Source: Flavobacterium sp. Sd200 (GTDB taxonomy: Bacteria > Bacteroidota > Bacteroidia > Flavobacteriales > Flavobacteriaceae). From it: DNA of 64,000 bases. The position numbers and the translations under genes are program-made. The stretch spans positions 1-64,000 of the forward strand of contig NZ_WUMN01000009.1 of assembly GCF_009826935.1 (NCBI RefSeq), written 5' to 3'. How positions within the stretch are numbered: position 1 is the first letter of the stretch; each line of letters begins with the position of its first letter. Below are positions 1 to 7,275 of this stretch, piece by piece. A model generated the notes under the pieces. That model did not search any database, was not told the DNA's origin, and worked only from the letters and a program-made list of their open reading frames with translations.

Positions 1-1
1 A

Positions 2-40
2 AAAACCCCCTTACTTTATAGTAAGGGGGTTTTGTTTTTT
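2..40 (+). terminator. Rho-independent terminator at left window edge
   Basis: A perfect 13-bp stem (AAAACCCCCTTAC at 2-14, paired with 21-33) closes a 6-nt TTTATA loop and is followed by a T run at 35-40. The matching A run on the left arm means it could also stop transcription coming from the right. It presumably ends the gene lying just outside the window. Confidence 0.85.
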
Positions 41-86
41 ACTATAACATCATGGCAAATTGTAAATAATGCAATAGAATAAAGTC

Positions 87-94
87 TATATTTG
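87..94 (+). promoter_or_regulatory. -7 box for the DUF1761 gene
   Basis: TATATTTG matches the Bacteroidota -7 consensus TAnnTTTG exactly. Transcription would begin near base 100, which places the TTG codon at 92 inside the promoter and supports the ATG at 122 as the true start. No TTG element is seen at the usual 17-23 nt upstream. Confidence 0.55.
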
Positions 95-121
95 TTTTAC
101 AAACCTTTAAAACAAATAGTT

Positions 122-610
122 ATGTTAGTTAATCCGTGGGCTTTTCTTATAGCAACCATAATAGTACTCCCTGTAGGTTTTGTGTGGTATAATCCTAAAG
201 TATTTGGTACCATTTGGATGCGCGAGGCTGGAGTAAACCCTGATGCTGCAAAAAAGGCTAATATTTTTAAAATATTTGGGCTTACCTTGTTGTTTGCCTT
301 AATGTCGAACCTGATATTACAGGGGCTTGTTGTACATCAAATGGGAGCATTAAGCATGATAGGAGGCATGCCGTTTTTAGAGACTGCCAAACCAAGCTAT
401 GCTGCTTTTATGGCCGATTATGGTCATGAGTTCAGGACTTTTAAGCATGGAATGCTGCATGGGTTTATGACAGGATTGTTTTTGGCATTACCTATTGTAG
501 GAACAAGTTCGTTATTTGAAGGCAAAAGCTGGAAATATATTTGGATTAACGCCGGCTATTGGATAGTATGCCTAACTCTCATGGGCGGGATTCTTTGTGC
601 ATGGGAATAA
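122..610 (+). CDS. DUF1761 family small membrane protein
   Basis: A 162-residue protein that is almost entirely membrane: four hydrophobic segments at about residues 5-22, 50-72, 112-132 and 140-160. The N-terminal pattern (NPWAFLIATI then VWYNPKVFG) and the histidine/glycine-rich third segment (HGMLHGFMTGLF) are typical of the DUF1761 family, whose function is unknown. An upstream TTG would add ten residues, but it overlaps the -7 box, so the ATG at 122 is preferred. The gene stands alone after a terminator. Family assignment is fairly safe; no function can be inferred. Confidence 0.75.
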   Translation: MLVNPWAFLIATIIVLPVGFVWYNPKVFGTIWMREAGVNPDAAKKANIFKIFGLTLLFALMSNLILQGLVVHQMGALSMIGGMPFLETAKPSYAAFMADYGHEFRTFKHGMLHGFMTGLFLALPIVGTSSLFEGKSWKYIWINAGYWIVCLTLMGGILCAWE

Positions 611-676
611 TTTGGACTTTACAACAAAACTGCATAACTAAATTGCCTGTACTTTTACAGCAATATATTAGTCAAG

Positions 677-1822
677 TTGAACACCGATCATCATTTTAAA
701 ATATTTAAAGATGCTAATGCATTGCCGATAGGGTGGGACAACATAGCCTGTGAAAATATTTTTTTGTCACGTAATTATCTTAAGGTGCTTCAAACCTCAA
801 GCCCTGTAAACATGGACTGCCATTTTATTGGGCTTTATAAAAATAATCAGTTGTGTGCTATTGCTCTGTCTCAATACATAAATCTAAGTAAGGTTAATAC
901 TTTTGTGGAGGAGAGAAAAGGATTTTGTTTAAAGGATTATTTGTTTAAAAAATTCTCTTCGCATATTCTTATTTTGGGTAATAATATGCTTACCGGACAA
1001 AATGCCTACTTACTGACTAACGCAATTAATCAAGCAGATGCCCTCAAATTGTTGTATGGTGCTTTGAATGAGTTAAAAAGGCAGTATAGAAAAGAGTGCA
1101 TATACATCAATTTACTTTCAATAAAAGACTTTAATAATGATGAGCTGCCCGACTTTAAATCAGGAGGGTTTAAAGGGTATTACAGGTTTTGTACACAGCC
1201 TAATATGATATTCGGCATTCGTGACCAATGGTTAAGTATTGATGATTATCTGGCAGATCTATCTACAAAGTACCGCACACAATATAATCGTGCCCGCAAG
1301 AAGGCCGAGGGTATTGAGAAACGCAAATTGTCCTTAGAAGATATAAAGCAATACCGTGAGCGCATTAATCAATTGTATTTGACGGTTGCCGGTAACGCGT
1401 CGTTCAATACATTTCATTTACCAGTAGACCATTTTGAGGTTTTTAAACAACAGCTTGATTCCGACTTTTTATTTTATGGCTATTTTGTTGATGGTAATCT
1501 TATAGGATTCAATACCCTTATAAAGAATGGAGATGATATGGATACTTATTTTTTAGGCTACGATGCATCTGTACAAAAAGAAAAAATGTTGTACTTAAAC
1601 ATGCTTTATGATATGGTTGCCTATGCCGTTAAAAAGCAGTTTAAGCATATTGTTTTTGCACGCTCAGCAATGGAAATCAAGAGCTCGGTTGGGGCAGAGG
1701 CTGAACAGGTATATGGTATCATTAAACATACAAACCCGTTAATAAACCTTTTTATGAGTCGTTTGTTTAAATTTTATGATCCTAAGATAGTTTGGAAAGT
1801 GCGTAGCCCGTTCAAGGATTAG
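677..1822 (+). CDS. FemAB/GNAT-like acyltransferase
   Basis: The 381-residue protein looks like the FemAB-like branch of the GNAT fold (Acetyltransf_6 type), which transfers acyl or aminoacyl groups onto cell-surface or secondary metabolites. The C-terminal half has the family pattern: a conserved basic stretch at about residues 195-215 (YRTQYNRARKKAEGIEKR), then alternating strands with GYFVDGNLIGFNTL near 275 and YLNMLYDMVAYAVKK near 310. The only plausible start is a TTG at 677, because an in-frame stop lies at 635-637 and the next ATG is at residue 46. The sequence TACTTTTA at 650-657, one base off the -7 consensus, would give a short leader. The substrate cannot be told from sequence. 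Confidence 0.65.
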   Translation: MNTDHHFKIFKDANALPIGWDNIACENIFLSRNYLKVLQTSSPVNMDCHFIGLYKNNQLCAIALSQYINLSKVNTFVEERKGFCLKDYLFKKFSSHILILGNNMLTGQNAYLLTNAINQADALKLLYGALNELKRQYRKECIYINLLSIKDFNNDELPDFKSGGFKGYYRFCTQPNMIFGIRDQWLSIDDYLADLSTKYRTQYNRARKKAEGIEKRKLSLEDIKQYRERINQLYLTVAGNASFNTFHLPVDHFEVFKQQLDSDFLFYGYFVDGNLIGFNTLIKNGDDMDTYFLGYDASVQKEKMLYLNMLYDMVAYAVKKQFKHIVFARSAMEIKSSVGAEAEQVYGIIKHTNPLINLFMSRLFKFYDPKIVWKVRSPFKD

Positions 1823-1826
1823 TGGC

Positions 1827-2432
1827 TTATTTCAGTTTTTTGTTGTTTATAAGTTCAAGACTGTTAATGCTTCCGACAGGGGCTATTTTGATGTTATTAC
1901 TGTCTTTTGTAGTGTAAAAATAATACAAACTGTTCATGTCGAACAGGTAAACATCTTCGGTTTTGCCCGAACTGAAATTTACCCTATAGTTATAGGTGAA
2001 ATTTTTCGTTTTTATTGCCTTCGCTATTTTCTCTCCACCGCCCAGTCCTATTCCAACAAATATAGTTAACAGTTCGAAAGCAAAGAACAGGATGAATATT
2101 GGGAAAATAGCTTTTTTTATCTCTTTCTTGGATGTAGTTTCATTATAGCGAATGCGACCTAATATTTTTCGGTTACGATTTTTGTACACCTGTTGCACTA
2201 TAAAGTTTTGGATGACAAATAAAAGAAGAAAGAATGATATAGATACTATAAGCAATATAGGTCCCGAAAACATCTCGGCAATGGGCCTTAGTAAAATATC
2301 GGTAATTGAGGAAAAGTTTAATATGTTTATCCCTAATTGGTAATATTGGATGCTTTCGTCTAAAAGTCCTAAAAGTATTAAATACAGATAGCCTAGTGGT
2401 AACAGGGTTTGAATTTTCTCTAAATATTTCAT
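1827..2432 (-). CDS. Hypothetical membrane protein
   Basis: I do not recognise this 201-residue protein. It has hydrophobic segments near residues 10-28, 50-75 and 110-130, a very basic loop (QVYKNRNRKILGRIRYNETTSKKEIKK) between the second and third, and a soluble C-terminal part of about 65 residues with no known motif. An upstream TTG at 2465 is open in frame, but a perfect -7 box sits between it and the ATG at 2432, so the ATG is chosen. It converges on the FemAB-like gene with only four bases between the stops. Confidence 0.6.
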   Translation of the reverse strand: MKYLEKIQTLLPLGYLYLILLGLLDESIQYYQLGINILNFSSITDILLRPIAEMFSGPILLIVSISFFLLLFVIQNFIVQQVYKNRNRKILGRIRYNETTSKKEIKKAIFPIFILFFAFELLTIFVGIGLGGGEKIAKAIKTKNFTYNYRVNFSSGKTEDVYLFDMNSLYYFYTTKDSNNIKIAPVGSINSLELINNKKLK

Positions 2433-2452
2433 GTAGGGTAATTGGCTGATTT

Positions 2453-2460
2453 CAAATATA
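2453..2460 (-). promoter_or_regulatory. -7 box for the membrane protein at 1827-2432
   Basis: TATATTTG on the minus strand. It lies 20 nt before the ATG at 2432 and inside the N-terminal extension that a TTG start at 2465 would need, so it decides the start. Confidence 0.6.
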
Positions 2461-2506
2461 GCCAATTAACTTTTATCTATACGGCATTTCTTAAAAATAC
2501 ATAGAT

Positions 2507-3400
2507 TTACTCCAGCCTCTTATCCGGCACAGCAACCTTCATTTGTTTGTGTAGTATGCGTACATTCAATTTGTCTACTTCACCGCAAAACTCTCCATCT
2601 ATCTGAAAAGCAATAGGTCTATTAGTCGTGATTGTAGCCTGCTGCGTCGAAATGATCTCAATATTATCCTCATTTTCAAGGTCTACATTTCCGGTCCATA
2701 TTTTTCCAACGGTAAAAAGGTCGATAGATTTTAGTATTACTATTTCAAACTTACCGTCGTCCATAATACCAATAGGGTTAATCGTAACACCTGTACCATA
2801 GCGTTGTGTGTTGGCAATAACTATCATTTTTGCCTCGGCTTCAATAACAATATCGTTGGCCTCTATAGTTGCGTTAAAAGGGGCGTCAAGTTCTGTTAGG
2901 GTATGTATGGCCTGCAGCGCGTAACCCAGTTTACCCCGAATGCTGCTGTTTTCATAATTGCGGATAAGGGCGGCATTGGCACCAATATCGCTAAGATGAA
3001 GGCTTTTTTTATCGTTAATACACACCATATCCATTTCCATATAATGGTTATGGAAAGCGATTTTTAATATCTCTTCCATATCATCCGGAAGTTCCAGGTC
3101 TACCGATAGTCCGTTTGCCGATCCTGCAGGAAGTACCCCTATTACAACATCCTGGTGTTCTACTGCTTCAGCAGCCATTTTTATAGTTCCGTCTCCTCCG
3201 GCCACAAGCAGGCGTTGTGGTGTGTGGTCTCTATATAATTTACGTATGTTTTCCTCATCGTTTTTACCTGTGGTTTCATACTCTACCAGTTCCACACCAT
3301 GCTGTGCTGCGTAGGCGCGCGTGGCATCGGCAAGGTCGGTCTTGTCGTTACCTCCGGATATAGGGTTAATTACCAGTAAAAATTTCTTTTGGGAATTCAT
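2507..3400 (-). CDS. Diacylglycerol/YegS-like lipid kinase
   Basis: A 297-residue member of the DAGK catalytic/YegS family, which uses ATP to phosphorylate a lipid such as diacylglycerol. The family marks are present: INPISGG at residues 11-17, the nucleotide-binding GGDGT at 68-72, and GVLPAGSANGLS shortly after. The C-terminal part is the beta-rich second domain (DDGKFEIVIL, FQIDGEF). ATG at 3400 is used because the -7 box at 3452-3459 excludes the more distant start; ATG at 3409 is possible. It is divergent from the App1-like phosphatase at 3469, which would run the opposite reaction. The exact lipid substrate is not known. Confidence 0.85.
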   Translation of the reverse strand: MNSQKKFLLVINPISGGNDKTDLADATRAYAAQHGVELVEYETTGKNDEENIRKLYRDHTPQRLLVAGGDGTIKMAAEAVEHQDVVIGVLPAGSANGLSVDLELPDDMEEILKIAFHNHYMEMDMVCINDKKSLHLSDIGANAALIRNYENSSIRGKLGYALQAIHTLTELDAPFNATIEANDIVIEAEAKMIVIANTQRYGTGVTINPIGIMDDGKFEIVILKSIDLFTVGKIWTGNVDLENEDNIEIISTQQATITTNRPIAFQIDGEFCGEVDKLNVRILHKQMKVAVPDKRLE

Positions 3401-3451
3401 TGGCTTCATTTTCCAATAAAAGTAGGTAAATTGGATATTGAAATATCTTAT

Positions 3452-3459
3452 CAAATATA
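3452..3459 (-). promoter_or_regulatory. -7 box of the lipid kinase gene
   Basis: TATATTTG on the minus strand, with a TTG at 3476-3478 (minus) 16 nt upstream, just short of the usual 17-23 nt. The TTG lies inside the first codons of the divergent App1-like gene, so the two transcription units overlap in their control regions. Confidence 0.55.
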
Positions 3460-3468
3460 TAATTTTTC

Positions 3469-4437
3469 ATGAGGCCAACTTTAAAACTTTATCGCGGTTA
3501 TGCAAACGATCAGGAATTTATAGTTTTTGGACATGTTTTCAGGAACAGTTCTGCAGGCAATTATGAATTTGAGAAGAAGCGGTTTAAAAACGCGAAGTCT
3601 ATATTACGCATGTTCCTTATAAAAACCATTGCTAATGCCGATGTTTATCTTGAACACAACGGTATGCGCATACACACCAAGACACTTTCCGACGGTTATT
3701 TTAAGTTCTGTATTCCGCTTAAAGAAGAACTTGCACATGGTTGGGCCGATTATTATGTTAGTACTTTTTATGAAGGTGAGGAGATCAGGGAGAAAGGCAC
3801 ATACATTCGCCCATATGAAGGCGATCTTGGGTTTATAAGCGATATTGACGATACTTTTTTGGTATCGCACACCCGCAATATCTTTAAGAAGATATATATA
3901 TTATTGTGGAAGAATATTAATGACCGCAAGATATTTGAAGATGTAGTGCCCCACTATCAGGCACTGAGCACAGCCGGAAGAAATAAAAAGGATGAGATGA
4001 ACGCTTTTTTTTATGTTTCGAGCAGCGAGTGGAACCTTTATAAATTTATTGTAAAGTTTACTGAAAAGCACGACCTGCCCCGGGCAGTGCTTTTACTGAA
4101 AGATATTAAAGACAGCCTAATGGATTTTTTAGTTACAGGACGTGGCAACCACAACCACAAGTTTGACAAGATAAAACACATACTGGAGTTTTATCCGCAT
4201 TTGCAGTATACTTTGTTGGGTGATGACTCGCAGCACGACCCTTATTTATATGAAGATGTTTGCAAGATATTTCCGGTAACGGTTAAGGCTGTTTACATAA
4301 GGCAAACAGGCAGCCAAAAAAAGGAAAAGGCAATTGCGGCTATAAAAAATATAGAGAGCCTGGGTGTGGCTGCCTGCTATTTTAAAAACAGCAGTGAGGC
4401 CATTGAACATTCTAAACGCATTGGACTGATTGCTTAA
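3469..4437 (+). CDS. App1-family phosphatidate phosphatase-like protein
   Basis: A 322-residue protein with the App1 (DUF2183) catalytic domain, named after the yeast phosphatidate phosphatase. The HAD-like nucleophile motif DIDDT is at residues 125-129 within GFISDIDDTFLVSHT, followed by FFYVSSSEWNLY and the GDDSQHDPYLY motif near 255 that supplies acidic metal ligands. The first 110 residues form the family's beta-rich N-terminal domain. It lies head to head with a lipid kinase, with 68 bases between the start codons. I infer a role in turning over phosphatidate or a related phospholipid; the substrate is unproven in bacteria. Confidence 0.8.
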   Translation: MRPTLKLYRGYANDQEFIVFGHVFRNSSAGNYEFEKKRFKNAKSILRMFLIKTIANADVYLEHNGMRIHTKTLSDGYFKFCIPLKEELAHGWADYYVSTFYEGEEIREKGTYIRPYEGDLGFISDIDDTFLVSHTRNIFKKIYILLWKNINDRKIFEDVVPHYQALSTAGRNKKDEMNAFFYVSSSEWNLYKFIVKFTEKHDLPRAVLLLKDIKDSLMDFLVTGRGNHNHKFDKIKHILEFYPHLQYTLLGDDSQHDPYLYEDVCKIFPVTVKAVYIRQTGSQKKEKAIAAIKNIESLGVAACYFKNSSEAIEHSKRIGLIA

Positions 4438-4513
4438 ATTTTAAGTTGGTTTTAAGTATAAACCATTTTATAAGCAGTAACTTTATTTGTAATAACCTAA
4501 TAAACTATTACTT

Positions 4514-4807
4514 ATGAATAAGCAACTTATAATAGCGGGCTTTGCTGTACTTGCTATGGCTTCCTGCAAAAAAGACACTCCTGCAACTCCGCCGGCACCA
4601 CCTACACCGCCACCCGTACAGGATCCTGCGCCACCCAAAGCACCGGAACCAAGAGTTCAGGCTACTGCTCCTGATACTACTGAGAAAGACGGAACTTCTA
4701 TAAGTTTAGATCAAAACGGTATCAGTATAAAAGATAAAGAGGGAAAAGAGTCTAAAACCATTACGGTGTCTAAAACCAAAAAAGAAGTAAAGATCAATAC
4801 CGATTAA
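4514..4807 (+). CDS. Small proline-rich lipoprotein
   Basis: The 97-residue protein has a short signal peptide ending in a lipobox (LAMASC, Cys at residue 18), so it should be lipidated. After the Cys come a lysine pair, a proline/alanine-rich stretch (residues 22-50) likely to act as a flexible spacer, and a charged C-terminal tail with repeated SI.L/SIK pattern. No enzyme motif is visible. TTTATTTG about 25 nt upstream is one base off the -7 consensus. It is followed by a strong terminator shared with the ABC-F gene. Confidence 0.7.
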   Translation: MNKQLIIAGFAVLAMASCKKDTPATPPAPPTPPPVQDPAPPKAPEPRVQATAPDTTEKDGTSISLDQNGISIKDKEGKESKTITVSKTKKEVKINTD

Positions 4808-4811
4808 TGTA

Positions 4812-4852
4812 AATAAAAATAGGCAGCCATATTTTGGCTGCCTATTTTTATT
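4812..4852. terminator. Bidirectional terminator between lipoprotein and ABC-F genes
   Basis: A perfect 18-bp inverted repeat (4812-4829 and 4835-4852) around a 5-nt loop. The G/C core GGCAGCCA is flanked by A and T runs on both sides, so it can work for either of the convergent genes. Confidence 0.9.
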
Positions 4853-6769
4853 CTAAGAATTCTCAATTTCTTCCTGTACCTGTTCCCATTCTTCCATTAG
4901 CTTATCAAGGTCTTTTTTCTTCTTTTCATAAGCTTCAAAAAATGCAGGGTCGCCCATGTGTTTTTCAGGATGCTCGGCTAAGGCACGGTCGTCTTTTTGT
5001 ATGCCTTTTTCAATTTCCTGTATCTGGCTTTCTATTTTACTTAAGCGGTTTTGGAGGGCCTTGTTTTTCTTTTGGTCTTCAAAACTAACGGGCGCAGTAA
5101 CTGGCTTTACAACTTTCTGCTCCTGTTTAGGAGTGTCTTTCTTTTCTACTTCGCGCATGTTTTGCATGTTGCGCTGTTCTAAATAGAAGTTAATATCGCC
5201 AAGATATTCGCGTATTTTGTGGTCTTTAAATTCATACACAATATTGCTCATATCCTGAAGAAAATCCCTGTCGTGACTAACCAGCAACAACGTGCCCTCA
5301 TATTTTTGCAGGGCGGCCTTAAGCACGTTTTTCGATTTTATATCTAAGTGGTTAGTAGGTTCATCCATTACCAGCACGTTTATGGGCTGCAAGAGGAGTT
5401 TGCAAAGTGCCAGTCGATTGCGCTCGCCACCACTAAGCACCTTTACTTTTTTCTCTACATCGTCACCCCTAAAGAGGAACGACCCGAGCATATCGCGCAC
5501 CTTGCTTCGGTTACTATCGGTAGCGGCATCTTCCATGGTTTGCAGCAACGTAATTTCGCCATCAAGATGCTCTGCCTGATTTTGTGCAAAATAACCCAAC
5601 TGAACGTTGTGCCCAAGTTTTATAACACCTGTATAATCAATTTCATCTACAATGGCTTTAATAAAAGTGGATTTACCCTGCCCGTTCTGGCCCACAAAGG
5701 CAATCTTGCTACCGCGTTCTACAAGGAGGTTCAGGTCTTTTAAAATTAGCTTATCGCCATATTTTTTAGTAACATGCTCAGCCTCTACCACTACACGACC
5801 AGGTGTCATAGAAACAGGGAACGAGATGTTCATTACAGAGTTGTCGTCTTCATCTACTTCTATGCGCTCTACCTTATCAAGCTTTTTAATAAGCGATTGT
5901 GCCATAGATGCTTTGCTGGCCTTTGCACGGAATTTTTCGATAAGCTTCTCAGTATGCTCTATGCTTTTTTGCTGGTTCTTTTGGGTAGCCAGCTGCTTTT
6001 CGCGTATTTCTTCGCGAAGTACAAGATATTGTGTATATGGTTTATTAAAGTCGTAAATTTTGCCAAGCGATATTTCTATGGTACGGTTGGTCACATTATC
6101 AAGGAACATTTTATCGTGGGATACAATTACCACCACGCCAGGATAAGTACGCAGGAATGATTCCAGCCAAATGATACTCTCAATATCAAGGTGGTTGGTA
6201 GGCTCATCCAGAAGCAGTACATCATTAGACTGCAACAGCAGTTTTGCAAGTTCTATACGCATACGCCATCCGCCCGAAAAAGTATCAGTAAGCTGATCAA
6301 AATCCTCACGTTTAAAACCAAGGCCAAGCAATATTCTTTCGGTATCCCCCTGATAGTTGTAACCGCCTAAAATTTCGTAGTGGTGGGTATAGTCGCTTAG
6401 ATCCTGTATGAGTTTAGAGTAGCCTTCACTTTCATAATCAGTGCGGGTAGCCAACTGATGGTTAATCTCATCTATCTTACCCTCGGCAACTTTAATCTCC
6501 ACAAATGCCTGGTAGGCTTCATCAAGAACGGTACGGCCGGGAATAAAATCGATGTCCTGCCTCAAAAAGCCCATGCGTACTTCTTTCTCGGTGGCTATAA
6601 CACCCGAATCAGGCGGAATATCTCCCGAAAGTATCTTGAGCATGGTAGATTTTCCTGCGCCGTTTTTCCCTACAAGACCCACCCTGTCTCCGGCACCAAG
6701 GCGGAATGTTACTTCCTCAAATAAATATGTACCGCCAAAAGAAACCGATAAATTATGAATGTTAAGCAT
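4853..6769 (-). CDS. ABC-F family ATP-binding protein
   Basis: A 638-residue protein with two ABC ATPase domains and no membrane segment, the layout of ABC-F proteins that act on the ribosome. Domain 1 has Walker A GKNGAGKS at about 34-41 and the signature FSGGWRMR; domain 2 has GQNGQGKST and LSGGERNR. Both Walker B motifs end in DEPTNHLD, the ABC-F hallmark. The charged linker between the domains and a C-terminal coiled coil of about 70 residues (after residue 560) suggest the Uup/YheS-like group. The ATG at 6769 starts directly at the first domain (MLNIHNLSVSF). Whether it is a translation factor or gives antibiotic protection cannot be told. Confidence 0.9.
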   Translation of the reverse strand: MLNIHNLSVSFGGTYLFEEVTFRLGAGDRVGLVGKNGAGKSTMLKILSGDIPPDSGVIATEKEVRMGFLRQDIDFIPGRTVLDEAYQAFVEIKVAEGKIDEINHQLATRTDYESEGYSKLIQDLSDYTHHYEILGGYNYQGDTERILLGLGFKREDFDQLTDTFSGGWRMRIELAKLLLQSNDVLLLDEPTNHLDIESIIWLESFLRTYPGVVVIVSHDKMFLDNVTNRTIEISLGKIYDFNKPYTQYLVLREEIREKQLATQKNQQKSIEHTEKLIEKFRAKASKASMAQSLIKKLDKVERIEVDEDDNSVMNISFPVSMTPGRVVVEAEHVTKKYGDKLILKDLNLLVERGSKIAFVGQNGQGKSTFIKAIVDEIDYTGVIKLGHNVQLGYFAQNQAEHLDGEITLLQTMEDAATDSNRSKVRDMLGSFLFRGDDVEKKVKVLSGGERNRLALCKLLLQPINVLVMDEPTNHLDIKSKNVLKAALQKYEGTLLLVSHDRDFLQDMSNIVYEFKDHKIREYLGDINFYLEQRNMQNMREVEKKDTPKQEQKVVKPVTAPVSFEDQKKNKALQNRLSKIESQIQEIEKGIQKDDRALAEHPEKHMGDPAFFEAYEKKKKDLDKLMEEWEQVQEEIENS

Positions 6770-6793
6770 TACTTCTATGTGTATATTAAATCG

Positions 6794-6801
6794 TAAATTT
6801 G
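6794..6801 (+). promoter_or_regulatory. -7 box of the DUF983 gene
   Basis: TAAATTTG, an exact match to TAnnTTTG, 22 nt before the ATG at 6824. It favours that ATG over the TTG at 6818. Confidence 0.6.
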
Positions 6802-6823
6802 CACAACCACAAATTTTTTGCAA

Positions 6824-7222
6824 ATGTTAAAAAAAGGATCCAAATTATATAGTATTTTAACAGGAACCTGCCCCCGTTGCCATCAGGAAAGTATGTATAA
6901 AGACAAAAATCCGTTCAACCTTGGCAATATATACAAAATGCACGACAATTGCAGCCACTGTGGACTGCATTATAAAATAGAACCTTCGTTTTTTTATGGT
7001 GCCATGTATGTTAGCTACGGGTTAGGTGTTGCCTTTTCTGTTGCGGCATTTATAGTGTCGTATGTATTTTTGGAATCGAGTATCGAAACGGCATTTATAG
7101 CCATAGTTGTTACACTTATTGGTCTTATGCCACTGCAAATGCGATGGGCACGCAATTTATGGATAAACTTTTTTGTGAGTTACAGGAAAGACTGGAAAGA
7201 ACTTAATCAGGCAGATAAATAA
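6824..7222 (+). CDS. DUF983 family zinc-ribbon membrane protein
   Basis: A 132-residue protein with a short N-terminal segment holding two CxxC pairs (CPRCH near residue 17 and CSHCG near 45), which probably bind zinc, followed by two hydrophobic segments (about 58-80 and 85-105) and a basic tail. This is the DUF983 layout. The function of the family is not established. It starts divergently from the ABC-F gene and ends in a terminator shared with the TonB receptor gene. Confidence 0.8.
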   Translation: MLKKGSKLYSILTGTCPRCHQESMYKDKNPFNLGNIYKMHDNCSHCGLHYKIEPSFFYGAMYVSYGLGVAFSVAAFIVSYVFLESSIETAFIAIVVTLIGLMPLQMRWARNLWINFFVSYRKDWKELNQADK

Positions 7223-7226
7223 AACA

Positions 7227-7259
7227 ATACAGCCCGGCATTTTGCCGGGCTGTATTTTA
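7227..7259. terminator. Bidirectional terminator between DUF983 and TonB receptor genes
   Basis: A 13-bp perfect stem, ATACAGCCCGGCA at 7227-7239 with its complement at 7243-7255, and a 3-nt loop. T-rich sequence follows on the plus strand and on the minus strand, fitting the convergent genes. Confidence 0.85.
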
Positions 7260-7275
7260 TAAGAGCTTTTACAAT

